Shown here: positions 43,509 through 52,382 of the stretch, piece after piece
How positions within the stretch are numbered: the first letter of the stretch is position 1
Layout: each line of letters opens with the position of its first letter
DNA from: Dyadobacter luteus
GTDB lineage: Bacteria > Bacteroidota > Bacteroidia > Cytophagales > Spirosomataceae
Assembly: GCF_003383615.1 (NCBI RefSeq)
Contig: NZ_QNUL01000002.1
Location: 310,001-374,000, forward strand
Reading direction: 5' to 3'
DNA length: 64,000 bases
Notes under the pieces: model-generated
Seen by the model: only the letters and a program-made list of their open reading frames with translations
Told to the model about the DNA's origin: nothing
The model's database searches: none
Translations under genes and position numbers: made by a program

Positions 43509-44954
43509 ATGAAAAAAATAGCAAGTGCAATCCTTCTCACATCGCTGCTGAGTGCTTCCTGTAGCCAGGACTTTATAGACCTGCCTCCGATCTCGACTGT
43601 GAATGTGGACCAGTTATATAAAACAGACAATGATTTCAGGGATGCAATGACAGGCGTCTACCGCAGTCTTCAGATGCAGTACCAGGATTTCTGGATCTAT
43701 GGAGATGTTCCGGGAGACGACTCTGAACAGCAGGTGGCCCGAAACGATCCCTGGTACTTTGCAGATACCTTCACGATCAACAATGACCTGGTACTGCTCA
43801 ATAACACATGGACGAATTACTATGTGCTGATCACACGTGCCAATACAATCCTGGACAGGATAGAAAAAGTGGACGGTGCCACATTGGCCAACCGCGACCG
43901 TCATATCGGCGAAGCTAAATTCCTCAGGGCACTAGCCTATTTTGATTTGGTCAGAATTTTTGGAAATGTTCCCATGATCACCTCGCTGATCTCGACGGAA
44001 GAAGCGCTGAAAAAGACCCGTGACAATGTGGCAACTATTTATGAGAATGTGATCATTCCTGATTTGCTCGAAGCAGAGAGCCGTCTGCCTGCGACTTACA
44101 CAGGCGCCAATGTGGGGCGGGCGACAAAGGGCGCTGCGGCGTCACTGCTTGCCAGGGTATATATGACCAGAAAGGATTTTGTGAAGGCCGAAGAAAAACT
44201 CCAGCAGGTTACCACAATGGGTTACAGGCTTCTGGCCAACTATAATGACCTTTTTGACTACAGCAAAAATGAGCATCACAGCGAATACATATTTGATGTG
44301 GAATATGAAGAAGGTTTAGGTGGACAGGGTAGTGTGTTCACGCACCGCTTCATGCCTAACTCTACGACCATGGCTGGTTTTTATGGAATCAGAGGCAGTG
44401 AGCTGTCCGAAACCAATTCCCCGACCGATGAGCTGATTGGCCTTTTTCAGCAAGGTGATCGTCGTAAAGACATTACCGTGGGGCCCAAGGGAGGGTTTTA
44501 CAACGCCCAGGGTGAATTCATAAGACTGCCTATTCCAAGTCAGACCTATACCAAAAAGTACATCACACCTGTAGCCATTCAAAATGATAGCAAAGCGAAC
44601 TGGAAGGTGATCCGTTATGCAGATGTGCTTTTGATGTATGCCGAGGCACTCAACGAGAACGGCAAAACTGCGCAGGCTGTACAGGCGTTAAACCAGATTC
44701 GGGAAAGAGCAGGCGTAGCTGCTTACACGGCCACGACACAAGCAGACATCCGTGCAAAGATTGCATTGGAACGCAGGTTGGAATTGTCGTTTGAAGGTCA
44801 CCGCTGGTTTGACCTGGTGCGTACCGGTAAGGCACTGGAAGTGCTTCGCCCGAAAGGAATTCAGGACTACATGACTATATTTCCTATACCCCTTAACCAG
44901 ATACAGGTGCTCAATGACAGGAACGTGTTTCCTCAGAACCCGGGTTACGACTGA
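43509..44954 (+). CDS. SusD/RagB outer-membrane lipoprotein
   Basis: The 481-residue protein has a lipobox with the lipidated cysteine at residue 18 (SLLSASC). The SusD fold follows, with TPR-like helices (FRDAMTGVYRSLQMQYQDF, RALAYFDLVRIFGNVPMIT). The C-terminal signature is LERRLELSFEGHRWFDLVRTGKA and FPIPLNQIQVL. It caps the SusC barrel on the cell surface and binds the glycan. It lies 50 bp after SusC in the same operon. Confidence 0.96.
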   Translation: MKKIASAILLTSLLSASCSQDFIDLPPISTVNVDQLYKTDNDFRDAMTGVYRSLQMQYQDFWIYGDVPGDDSEQQVARNDPWYFADTFTINNDLVLLNNTWTNYYVLITRANTILDRIEKVDGATLANRDRHIGEAKFLRALAYFDLVRIFGNVPMITSLISTEEALKKTRDNVATIYENVIIPDLLEAESRLPATYTGANVGRATKGAAASLLARVYMTRKDFVKAEEKLQQVTTMGYRLLANYNDLFDYSKNEHHSEYIFDVEYEEGLGGQGSVFTHRFMPNSTTMAGFYGIRGSELSETNSPTDELIGLFQQGDRRKDITVGPKGGFYNAQGEFIRLPIPSQTYTKKYITPVAIQNDSKANWKVIRYADVLLMYAEALNENGKTAQAVQALNQIRERAGVAAYTATTQADIRAKIALERRLELSFEGHRWFDLVRTGKALEVLRPKGIQDYMTIFPIPLNQIQVLNDRNVFPQNPGYD

Positions 44955-44974
44955 TCCACCGATTACTGTCTGAA

Positions 44975-47167
44975 ATGAAGCCACTAGTTTTTATTGTTTG
45001 TTTATTGTTTATGTTGGCCATAGGTCGGTGTGATGCGTTTGCTCAAATCACGCTGGCCTATGACAGCAGCCTTCAGCCGGTCCATTACGCCGCCGGAAAA
45101 CTCAGTGATGCACTTGCCCGGAAAGGGAGAGGTATCAAAATTCTATCGGAAGTCAACCCCGGGAAATTGCCGTCGGTGTGGGTTATAAACAAGGGAAATA
45201 TTCCCCGCAGGCTTCGGAAATGGGTCTCTGCCAAAGATTTCGAAGGGCTTCAGCCTGAAGGATATGCCATACAACGCATCGGCGACAAGCGGTCAATAGT
45301 CATTCTTTCCAAAGATGCAATCGGAGCTGAATACGGTTTGCTTGATCTGACAGAACATGTGGAGCTACATGGTGGTCTGGACAAAGTAGAAGCCAAACGT
45401 ATCAATCCGAAATTCGAATACCGTATTGTCAAGTTCAATCTGCCCTGGTCGCCCTACCGTGTCAGCAAAGCAACGGAAGTTCATTTGCAGACCTGCCGTG
45501 ATTTGAAATTCTGGGAGAAGTTTCTGGATATGATGGCTGAAAACCGACTGAATGCACTGTCTTTATGGAACAACCACCCATTTCCATACATGATCCGTTC
45601 GCAAAGTTTCCCGCTTGCCAGTGGGCTGAGCGATGCAGAAATGAAGGAGTGGCAGGGTTTCTGGAAACAGCTTTTCAGCATGGCGAAGCAGCGGGGCATC
45701 CAGACATACATCATCAATTGGAATGTGGTTGTCTCTCCTGAGTTTGTCAAAGCCTATGGCGGTAAAGAATACAGTGATTTATCTGATCAGGTTAAAAAAT
45801 ATACAAAGGAATCGGTCACCCAACTGATTGATGAGTACGAGGATCTTACCGGAATCGGTGTAACGCTGGCCGACTGGATGGGTAATTTTCCTGACAAACT
45901 TACACCGCAGCAGCGCGAGGACTGGATTGACGATACTTTTGTGGCAGGTATGAAAGCTGCGAGAAGACCGGTGAAATTCATTCACCGGTCTGTACTGGCA
46001 GGCGACCCCGTGGCGATGAGAGAGCTGATCTCCAAAGCAGATTTAAAAGATCCGGCTCTGGTCGAGATCAAGTTCAACTGGTCGCACGGACACTCCACAC
46101 CCAAACTTTCTATTTCGCACGATTACCATTCGGGTAAAATCGACGAACGTTTCTGGAGTCCGAAACCCAAAGATTACAACATTCAGTGGATGGTCAGAAA
46201 TGAGGACTTTTTCATTCTCCGTTGGGGGCAGCCTGATTTTATCCGTCAGCATATCGCGTTTAATAGCAAGGATTACGTTAATGGCTATTTCATAGGCTCG
46301 GAAGGGTATATCCCCGCCGCAGATTATTCTCAGAAGCCTTCACCTGAGAAAACCTGGCAATATGCATTCGAAAAGCAGTGGCTGTTTTACAAGTTATGGG
46401 GAAAGCTGCTCTATAATCCAAGTACCAGCGATAAAGAGTTTGAAAATGCATTTGAGCTGAAATATGGAAGTGGAGTAGGGAAGCCAATGCTTGAAGCTAC
46501 CAGGCTTGCGGGTAATATGCCGCTGCGGCTGGCATCTTTCTACCGTTCTACCTGGGATTACACGCTGTACAGCGAAGGTTTTATTGAAGCCGAGCCCGCT
46601 GAGGCGAAGGGGAATTTTGACAGATCCAATCCACTTATCTCTATTACAGACCTACTGGATCACCCCACACTCGATCCAGCGATGCTATCCATTGCTGACT
46701 ATGTAGATAGTGCGCTGATGAAGAAGGTGGTGGGCGAAGATGTCATTACACCTCTTGCCCTGGCAGATTCTTCGGAGCACGACAGCCGAAGGGCGCTTGA
46801 ACTGGTTGATGGGCTTATGCCTCGTTCGGGAGCTGCCACCAGTGCAATTAAATCCGAGTTGGAGGATGTCGCTGTCTGGGCGCATCTGGGCTTGTACTTT
46901 GCCGATAAACTCAGAGCAGGTGTAGCGCTGAAAACATTTTACAGAACCGGAGACGCGCAACAGAAGCAACAAGCTGTTATATTGTTACAGAAATGCCTGA
47001 ATCATTGGGACCAGGTGATCCGTTTTACCAAAGACAGATACCTGCCCACACCGCATGTGATGACACAAAACTACGGACCCGAATTCCAGGTTTTTCACTG
47101 GGAGCTCATGCGTCCGCAAGTGGAGAAAGATATTGCAATCGCCGACCATGCTGTTTTTAAACCCTGA
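44975..47167 (+). CDS. secreted glycosidase-fold protein with GH67/GH20b-like N-terminus
   Basis: The 730-residue product has a signal peptide (ending DAFAQ). The N-terminal domain of about 120 residues (AIGAEYGLLDLTEHVELHGG) resembles the alpha-glucuronidase/GH20b lid domain. The barrel follows with FLDMMAENRLNALSLWNNHPFPYM and YKFNWSHGHSTPKL-type strands; candidate acids lie in TYIINWNVVVSPEF and FIGSEGYIP. Relatives are annotated variously as CBM6 or galacturonidase-like proteins, without firm activity. It is the first enzyme after SusCD, 21 bp downstream, so it should act on the imported or captured glycan. Assignment to a numbered family is uncertain. Confidence 0.78.
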   Translation: MKPLVFIVCLLFMLAIGRCDAFAQITLAYDSSLQPVHYAAGKLSDALARKGRGIKILSEVNPGKLPSVWVINKGNIPRRLRKWVSAKDFEGLQPEGYAIQRIGDKRSIVILSKDAIGAEYGLLDLTEHVELHGGLDKVEAKRINPKFEYRIVKFNLPWSPYRVSKATEVHLQTCRDLKFWEKFLDMMAENRLNALSLWNNHPFPYMIRSQSFPLASGLSDAEMKEWQGFWKQLFSMAKQRGIQTYIINWNVVVSPEFVKAYGGKEYSDLSDQVKKYTKESVTQLIDEYEDLTGIGVTLADWMGNFPDKLTPQQREDWIDDTFVAGMKAARRPVKFIHRSVLAGDPVAMRELISKADLKDPALVEIKFNWSHGHSTPKLSISHDYHSGKIDERFWSPKPKDYNIQWMVRNEDFFILRWGQPDFIRQHIAFNSKDYVNGYFIGSEGYIPAADYSQKPSPEKTWQYAFEKQWLFYKLWGKLLYNPSTSDKEFENAFELKYGSGVGKPMLEATRLAGNMPLRLASFYRSTWDYTLYSEGFIEAEPAEAKGNFDRSNPLISITDLLDHPTLDPAMLSIADYVDSALMKKVVGEDVITPLALADSSEHDSRRALELVDGLMPRSGAATSAIKSELEDVAVWAHLGLYFADKLRAGVALKTFYRTGDAQQKQQAVILLQKCLNHWDQVIRFTKDRYLPTPHVMTQNYGPEFQVFHWELMRPQVEKDIAIADHAVFKP

Positions 47168-47209
47168 CCTTTTCAATTTTTTAGCTTAGCTGCCAATTTT
47201 ACTATTCCT

Positions 47210-49324
47210 ATGCTCAAAACCTTTTTATCATTTTGTCTCTTATTGCTTACCAGCGTGGCTGCCGTGTCCCAGAAAGCTTCTGCTGAAGAAGAATTATGGT
47301 GGCGTAAAAATAATCTCCGCGTCATTCAGACAAATCTTCCTGATTATGAAGCCGCTACGCTGAATCCTGATTCTCTGGTGAAGGACCTGGTTGCCTTTTC
47401 GGCCAACACACTGATCATCAACGCGGGTGGTATCATGGCTTTTTATCCTACCAAACTGGATTTTCATTACACCAATCCGCACATGAAGCCAGATATGCTC
47501 GGAGAGGTGGTTAAAAAATGTCATCAGAATGGCATTAAGGTAATGGTCAGGGTGGACTTCAGCCGGATGCACGAAAGTATATACAAGCAACATCCCGACT
47601 GGTGTTATATTTCTCCGGAAGGTGAACGTATGATCAATACGGATATGTACGTGGTTTCGATTAACGCGCCCTACGTACAGGAGAAAGCTTTCAACATCAT
47701 TGAGGAGATTATGGATCTGTACCCCGTAGACGGCATTTTCCTGAACATGCCCGGTTATCAGACACGCAATTCCTATGCCGATAAATACCATGGCATAGAC
47801 CAGAATGTGTATGATCAGAAGAGCTTTGCTGCCTACAGCGACGGGCTGAAGCTGCCATTAAAAGAAGACGGCTCCGACCCTGTGTTCAGAAAGTACATGG
47901 AGTTCAAAAAGTTTACCGTAGATCAGTGGTCTGAGCGGTTGAATAAGCTTGTGAAATCTAAAAACAAGCAAACCGCGATCTGTACCTATATGGACAAGCA
48001 CGTCGATATTATCCGTCACGAATCCCAGAACAATACATCGTTACCGTACTGGCCGTATACAGCTTCAGATAACGTATCGAACGCTGGCAATTCCTATCCC
48101 GACCATATCATCAGCAACGCCTCAATTCAGCAAATCTCCTTCCAGTCCAGGTTCAATGCCGTGGAACCCATGGAGGTACAGATCCGATTGTATGAAAACA
48201 TTGCCAACGGTTCGGGGCTCGATCTGAGCATGGCAGGTGATACCCGTGGTTACGAAGACGAACGCAATTTCAATGTGATCCGAAAAGTTTATACCCACCA
48301 CAAAAAATTTGAGCCTTATTATGGCAACTACAAGTCTGTAGCCAAAGTAGCGGTGATAGCGCCCGGTTCGTGGGTGCATGGTGAGCAGGGGCAGGAGTAC
48401 CGCGGCGTATCGCTGATCCTGAAAGAGGCCCATATTCAGTTCGATGTGATTGAGTTTACCCAGATCGCCAAACTTGCAGAACGTATCAAAGCCTACAAAA
48501 CAATAATTTTTCCTGAAATAACCAACCTTTCAGAAGAGGCATTGGAAGTACTCAAACAAGCGGCTGCCGGCGGAACGAACCTGATCGGCACCAACCGCTC
48601 GTTTTCAGCTTATCCTTCTTTCCTCTCAGAGGTCTTCGGTGCCAAAGTAGTCAGTAAGGACAATGACGGTGCAGGTAATTATCTGGTGCCGGATCAAAAG
48701 GAATTCAAAAGATTTTCGCTGCAAAAGATGTTGTTCTGGAAGTTCAATCTGGGACTCTATAATTTCAGCGGGGCAGATGAGAAATTCTTCCCGATCCTGA
48801 GCAGCGGTCGTCCGGGTCCGCCAGAGATCATTGGCGGGCATGAGCCTACCGGTTATTATGCGATGGGGGTAAAGAAACATGCGAAGAGCAAAGCGGCACT
48901 ATTGCCAATTAATGTAGGACGTTTATACTTTGTGCATGGCTATGAGCAGCACAAAAACATACTACTGGAAGCGCTGGATCACGTGATGCCTGATGCTGGG
49001 AAGCTAGTACAGACCAACGCACCTGCAAAGGTGGAAGTGATCCTGAAGGAATATGCACGCAATACGCCGGAAAACCGGAAGACACGGCAAATGGAAGGTT
49101 TGATGCTGCATCTGGTGAACCTGACTGGTTTCAGTGGCAATACCTATTTCGAGCCACTTCCCGTTCTGGATCTGAAGTTTACCCTTCAATCTGATTTCAA
49201 ACCGGCCAAAGTCTTTGCTATGAATTCAAAGAAGCCTGTGAAGTATACCTGGAAAGATGGTTATCTGACCCTGGATCTAAGCCGGTTGGAAGACTACGAA
49301 GGGATTGTTATTTCAAAGAAATAA
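47210..49324 (+). CDS. secreted glycosidase-fold protein of the GHL6/GH42-like group
   Basis: The 704-residue product has a signal peptide (SFCLLLLTSVAAVSQ). The N-terminal barrel domain resembles hypothetical glycosyl hydrolase 6 (LWWRKNNLRVIQTNLPDY, NTLIINAGGIMAFYPTKLDF, GIKVMVRVDFSRMHE, PDWCYISPEGE). A middle domain like the trimerisation domain of GH42 beta-galactosidases (VAVIAPGSWVHGEQGQEYRG) and a C-terminal beta domain (GYLTLDLSRLEDYEGIV) follow. The enzyme is expected to work in the periplasm with the preceding protein. It ends the locus at a terminator. Catalytic residues cannot be fixed without a structure. Confidence 0.8.
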   Translation: MLKTFLSFCLLLLTSVAAVSQKASAEEELWWRKNNLRVIQTNLPDYEAATLNPDSLVKDLVAFSANTLIINAGGIMAFYPTKLDFHYTNPHMKPDMLGEVVKKCHQNGIKVMVRVDFSRMHESIYKQHPDWCYISPEGERMINTDMYVVSINAPYVQEKAFNIIEEIMDLYPVDGIFLNMPGYQTRNSYADKYHGIDQNVYDQKSFAAYSDGLKLPLKEDGSDPVFRKYMEFKKFTVDQWSERLNKLVKSKNKQTAICTYMDKHVDIIRHESQNNTSLPYWPYTASDNVSNAGNSYPDHIISNASIQQISFQSRFNAVEPMEVQIRLYENIANGSGLDLSMAGDTRGYEDERNFNVIRKVYTHHKKFEPYYGNYKSVAKVAVIAPGSWVHGEQGQEYRGVSLILKEAHIQFDVIEFTQIAKLAERIKAYKTIIFPEITNLSEEALEVLKQAAAGGTNLIGTNRSFSAYPSFLSEVFGAKVVSKDNDGAGNYLVPDQKEFKRFSLQKMLFWKFNLGLYNFSGADEKFFPILSSGRPGPPEIIGGHEPTGYYAMGVKKHAKSKAALLPINVGRLYFVHGYEQHKNILLEALDHVMPDAGKLVQTNAPAKVEVILKEYARNTPENRKTRQMEGLMLHLVNLTGFSGNTYFEPLPVLDLKFTLQSDFKPAKVFAMNSKKPVKYTWKDGYLTLDLSRLEDYEGIVISKK

Positions 49325-49341
49325 TTCAAATACTACGAAAA

Positions 49342-49386
49342 GAGAAAGCCACTTCTGCGACCCGTAAAAGTGGCTTCCTCTTTTTG
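49342..49386 (+). terminator. terminator of the polysaccharide-utilisation locus
   Basis: AAGCCACTT pairs with AAGTGGCTT, extended by GAG/CTC across one mismatch, and is followed by TTTTTG. It closes the 38-49 kb locus. Confidence 0.8.
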
Positions 49387-49403
49387 ATCAATGTAAATGA
49401 TCT

Positions 49404-49844
49404 TTATTCTCCCGGCTGCAAATGTGTACTGATCGCAATACGGTTCCAGGCGTTGATCGTGACGATCATCATAATCACCTGCGCTACATATTCCTTTCCA
49501 AGAGCAGCTTCCGCCTTTTGGTACAACTCATCTGAGATTCCTCCCTGGTGAATCAGCGTCACTGCTTCCGTCAGTTCCAGTACGATGCGCTCCTGTTCGG
49601 TATACAGATTGGTTTCCTTCCAGGCATCCAGCAGTACAATCCGCTGAATACTTTCTCCCAGTTTGATCGCATCTTTGCTGTGCATATCCAGACAGTACGC
49701 GCAGCCATTAATTTGGGATGCCCTCAGTTTGATCAGTTCCTTATGTGTTTTGCTCAGTGCGCTTTTCTGTAAATAAACTTCCAGACCAAACATTGCCTTA
49801 TATCCTTCTGGTTGTACGTGCTGCATATTAAATCGATTTTCCAT
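49404..49844 (-). CDS. AhpD-like carboxymuconolactone-decarboxylase-family protein
   Basis: The 146-residue protein carries the redox pair CAYC (Cys48, Cys51) in the motif INGCAYCLDMHSKDA, with His55. This is the peroxidase/disulfide reductase signature of AhpD-like proteins, which belong to the carboxymuconolactone decarboxylase fold. The helices are of the usual length. It is cytosolic, stands alone, converges with the terminator of the upstream locus, and may reduce peroxides or support thiol repair. Confidence 0.92.
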   Translation of the reverse strand: MENRFNMQHVQPEGYKAMFGLEVYLQKSALSKTHKELIKLRASQINGCAYCLDMHSKDAIKLGESIQRIVLLDAWKETNLYTEQERIVLELTEAVTLIHQGGISDELYQKAEAALGKEYVAQVIMMIVTINAWNRIAISTHLQPGE

Positions 49845-50366
49845 GATTTTCTCTGTTTTTGTGTTGTTTAATTAACATGACAAAGGTCGTGGATGCCTGT
49901 TTGGGAAATCTTAAGCTGGTTTAAGAAAGTGTAGAAATCAGATTAGTTTTTAGCCAGATATGACCTTACAATGTATTGTTCGGGTCAGCATATGATCCAT
50001 CTGATGTCCGGAATTTTGCTGACTATTTTAAGATATCTACGTTTATCATCGGGATAATCAGCAGTTACTCTTTCGGATTATTAGATAAAAAATAAAATCT
50101 CCTCATTTCGGTATGGTTGTGATATTGTTGGACTGAAATCCCGAGATATGATAATAAGGTGCCCTTTGGACCAGATCAACAGGCATTTTCTATGTACAAG
50201 TCGTTTTGATTTTTGGTCCCTGATAACACTCCGGCATTGTTATGCGGTATACAACACAGAGGCAATCAGGTTCAATGGCATAATATTGATACACTTATAC
50301 AGACAGGTTGTAATACCGATCGCTTGTATGCGTCGGGCAGTTCACCAGCAAGAGATATTCATCAGT
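49845..50366. other. gene-free stretch
   Basis: No gene is supported here. An open frame runs from about 50148 into the next gene, but the part before 50367 is not protein-like. Promoters for both flanking genes should lie within. Confidence 0.5.
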
Positions 50367-50657
50367 ATGAAGCAGAACGATAAAAAATTAACGCCGGAAG
50401 ACGTTGACCGGGTCATTGAAATGGCCTGGGAAGACAGGACGCCTTTTGAGGCAATCAAGGCGCAGTTTCTATTAAGTGAACAGCAGGTGATAGCGATGAT
50501 GCGTAATGAAATGCGGCCCCGCAGTTTCAGAATGTGGCGTGAGCGTGTACAAGGTCGGGTGACTAAACACATGAAATTGCCAGGGAATGAGGATCTGCGA
50601 TTCAAATCGAACATGCAAAGACAGATCAGCATGAATAAGATAAGTAAACGGATGTAA
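50367..50657 (+). CDS. TIGR03643-family small protein
   Basis: The 96-residue product matches the TIGR03643 (DUF2805) family: EDVDRVIEMAWEDRTPFEAIKAQF, then LSEQQVIAMMRNEMRPRSFRMWRERVQGR, and a basic tail. The first half looks like a DNA-binding helix-turn-helix, but the role is unknown. I chose ATG 50367; the longer frame upstream reads as non-coding. It is followed after 41 bp by a hypothetical gene on the same strand. Confidence 0.87.
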   Translation: MKQNDKKLTPEDVDRVIEMAWEDRTPFEAIKAQFLLSEQQVIAMMRNEMRPRSFRMWRERVQGRVTKHMKLPGNEDLRFKSNMQRQISMNKISKRM

Positions 50658-50698
50658 AATCACAGTTCATCACAAAGACCTTCAATCAAATAAAAAAT

Positions 50699-51388
50699 AT
50701 GAGTAACTACAAAGTTAAAATTTTGTCCTTCGAGCAGATTCATGAATTGCCGGGCTCTTGGGAAAAGAATGATTTATTGAATCTGCTTAATGCGATGGAT
50801 TATGATAATCCGTCAGAGATTGCAGATGCTGAAATAAAGGAAATGTGTATGATGTCGCTGACCGACTTTGAGCCTGAAGAAGCGGCAAAGATCGTTTTGG
50901 ATTATACCATTGACGGACGGCTGACAAACGGACAGATCCAAAACCTGTCGCATGAAATTCTGAGCGAAAAACTTTGGGAAGAATATCCTGAGCTGCATTT
51001 GCATCCGGATCTTTTCAGATCCACTCAGTTGCTTTATGATGCTTACAATGGAAAATTTCCGCGTGCCGAGGCAGTTCGTTTCTCCGTTGAGATTGAGGGA
51101 GACATCAGTATTTTTAATGAGCATCCCGCTGCTCCTTTAGTAAGGATTCTTGCTGCCGGTATGTCGGACCGGAGTCTGATCAGCCGCTTGTTTACGGATC
51201 AGCTGAAAGACGATAAGTTTGAAGAAGCAAAGGACATTCTATGGCAACTGAACGTCGTTTCAAAAACCGAGACTACTGTTACTTACGATATTGTCAGTTC
51301 AGCATATTGGTTGGAAGAGATTAAATACGCAGACAGTTATGAAGCTGAGTCGCACGCTGATGCTGTTTCTGATGACGAAGAAAATTAA
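50699..51388 (+). CDS. uncharacterised acidic cytosolic protein
   Basis: The 229-residue protein has no signal or membrane helix. It is acidic, helical in its first half (WEKNDLLNLLNAMDYDNPSEI, DFEPEEAAKIVLDYTI) and ends in a charged tail. No family is recognised. It lies 41 bp after the TIGR03643 gene and may form a small operon with it. It is followed by a near-perfect inverted repeat. Confidence 0.75.
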   Translation: MSNYKVKILSFEQIHELPGSWEKNDLLNLLNAMDYDNPSEIADAEIKEMCMMSLTDFEPEEAAKIVLDYTIDGRLTNGQIQNLSHEILSEKLWEEYPELHLHPDLFRSTQLLYDAYNGKFPRAEAVRFSVEIEGDISIFNEHPAAPLVRILAAGMSDRSLISRLFTDQLKDDKFEEAKDILWQLNVVSKTETTVTYDIVSSAYWLEEIKYADSYEAESHADAVSDDEEN

Positions 51389-51410
51389 TTGATTTAAAAT
51401 GTAATCGATT

Positions 51411-51449
51411 GTATGATAGTTAGTTTTTAAAATGAAACTACTATCATAC
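51411..51449. repeat. long inverted repeat after the 229-residue gene
   Basis: GTATGATAGTTAGTTT pairs with AAACTACTATCATAC with one bulged base around a short AT loop. No T-run follows on either side, so it may be a weak terminator or an RNA-stabilising structure. Confidence 0.55.
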
Positions 51450-51660
51450 ATGACCCATTCCCATCGCAGCCTAGTTCTGGTCTCACTGAAATACCTGAAA
51501 GCAAGCCAGCAGGTATCTGGTAATGCGTAAGTAAAGGGAGTGCCTCTGTGGGTCGGGCACAGCGTTGCTGGATATTTTCGATGAACAACCAGATTTATTT
51601 ATCTCAATATTGCTGCAAGTCCTCGCTCGCGTCTCACTGCGGGCTTTCCGCTACTATCCC

Positions 51661-52242
51661 TCACGCGGGCTTGGTCGCCTTCCTCCTGATCTCACTCAGA
51701 TACTCAGGTGTGATACCCAGAAAGGAGGCTAGCAGATATTGTGGGATACGTTGGCAGAAGTCAGGGTACTTCGTAATAAAATTGGTATACATTTCTTCCC
51801 TGGTCAATTCGTACAGAAAACGGATCCTGTTTTGTGCTGCTGCAGAAGCTCTCTGGTGGACAAGCCGGAAATACTTTTCAAATGCGGGATGGTCTGCAAA
51901 TAGTTTCTCCAAACCCTGAGAGTCGATACAGAGAACCTCGCTTTGCTCTACCGTTTCAATTGCAAACTGGGCTGTAGTTTGTGCGTTAAATGCGGTATAG
52001 TCACTCAACCACCAGTTTTCCAGAGCGAACTGTGTGGTTTGCTGTGTCCCGTTGTCTTTGGTAAAGTAAAGCCTCAAACATCCTCTCTCCACAAAATAGA
52101 TATAGCGGCAAGGATCGCCTTCGCTCAGAAGAACCGTTTTCTTCTTCACCTTCAATCGCCTAAAGCTACTACTGATCTCCTCTGAAAATGCAGGATCGTT
52201 ATTCAGGATTTTGCTGATGTGCTGGTGGAGTGGGGTAGGCAT
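51661..52242 (-). CDS. Crp/Fnr-family transcriptional regulator
   Basis: The 193-residue protein has the cNMP-binding beta roll (VLLSEGDPCRYIYFVERGCLRLYF) without the full set of ligand residues of E. coli Crp. A dimer helix follows, then a C-terminal winged helix-turn-helix (RIPQYLLASFLGITPEYLSEIRRK). This is the common Bacteroidota Crp type. It is divergent from the GH28 gene, with an inverted repeat between them, and could regulate it. Confidence 0.92.
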   Translation of the reverse strand: MPTPLHQHISKILNNDPAFSEEISSSFRRLKVKKKTVLLSEGDPCRYIYFVERGCLRLYFTKDNGTQQTTQFALENWWLSDYTAFNAQTTAQFAIETVEQSEVLCIDSQGLEKLFADHPAFEKYFRLVHQRASAAAQNRIRFLYELTREEMYTNFITKYPDFCQRIPQYLLASFLGITPEYLSEIRRKATKPA

Positions 52243-52287
52243 GGGGAATTAAGGTTTAGAAGTCCGAAAGTAGTAAGTTTAGCAATG

Positions 52288-52306
52288 CGGATAAAATGAT
52301 TATCCG
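52288..52306. promoter_or_regulatory. inverted repeat between the Crp and GH28 genes
   Basis: CGGATAA-AATGA-TTATCCG is a perfect 7-5-7 inverted repeat in the 140-bp divergent region, 77 bp before the GH28 start and 46 bp before the Crp start. It is a plausible operator of the Crp-type protein. Confidence 0.5.
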
Positions 52307-52382
52307 TTTCCCTCCCCCAACCCAGGGTCAACCCACCCATAATCCGTCACCATAGGCAACTACAAAGTATATCAGGCCAACA

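Noticed and set aside
50148-50366. Upstream extension of the TIGR03643 gene
   Set aside because: The family begins at ATG 50367 and the preceding text is not protein-like.
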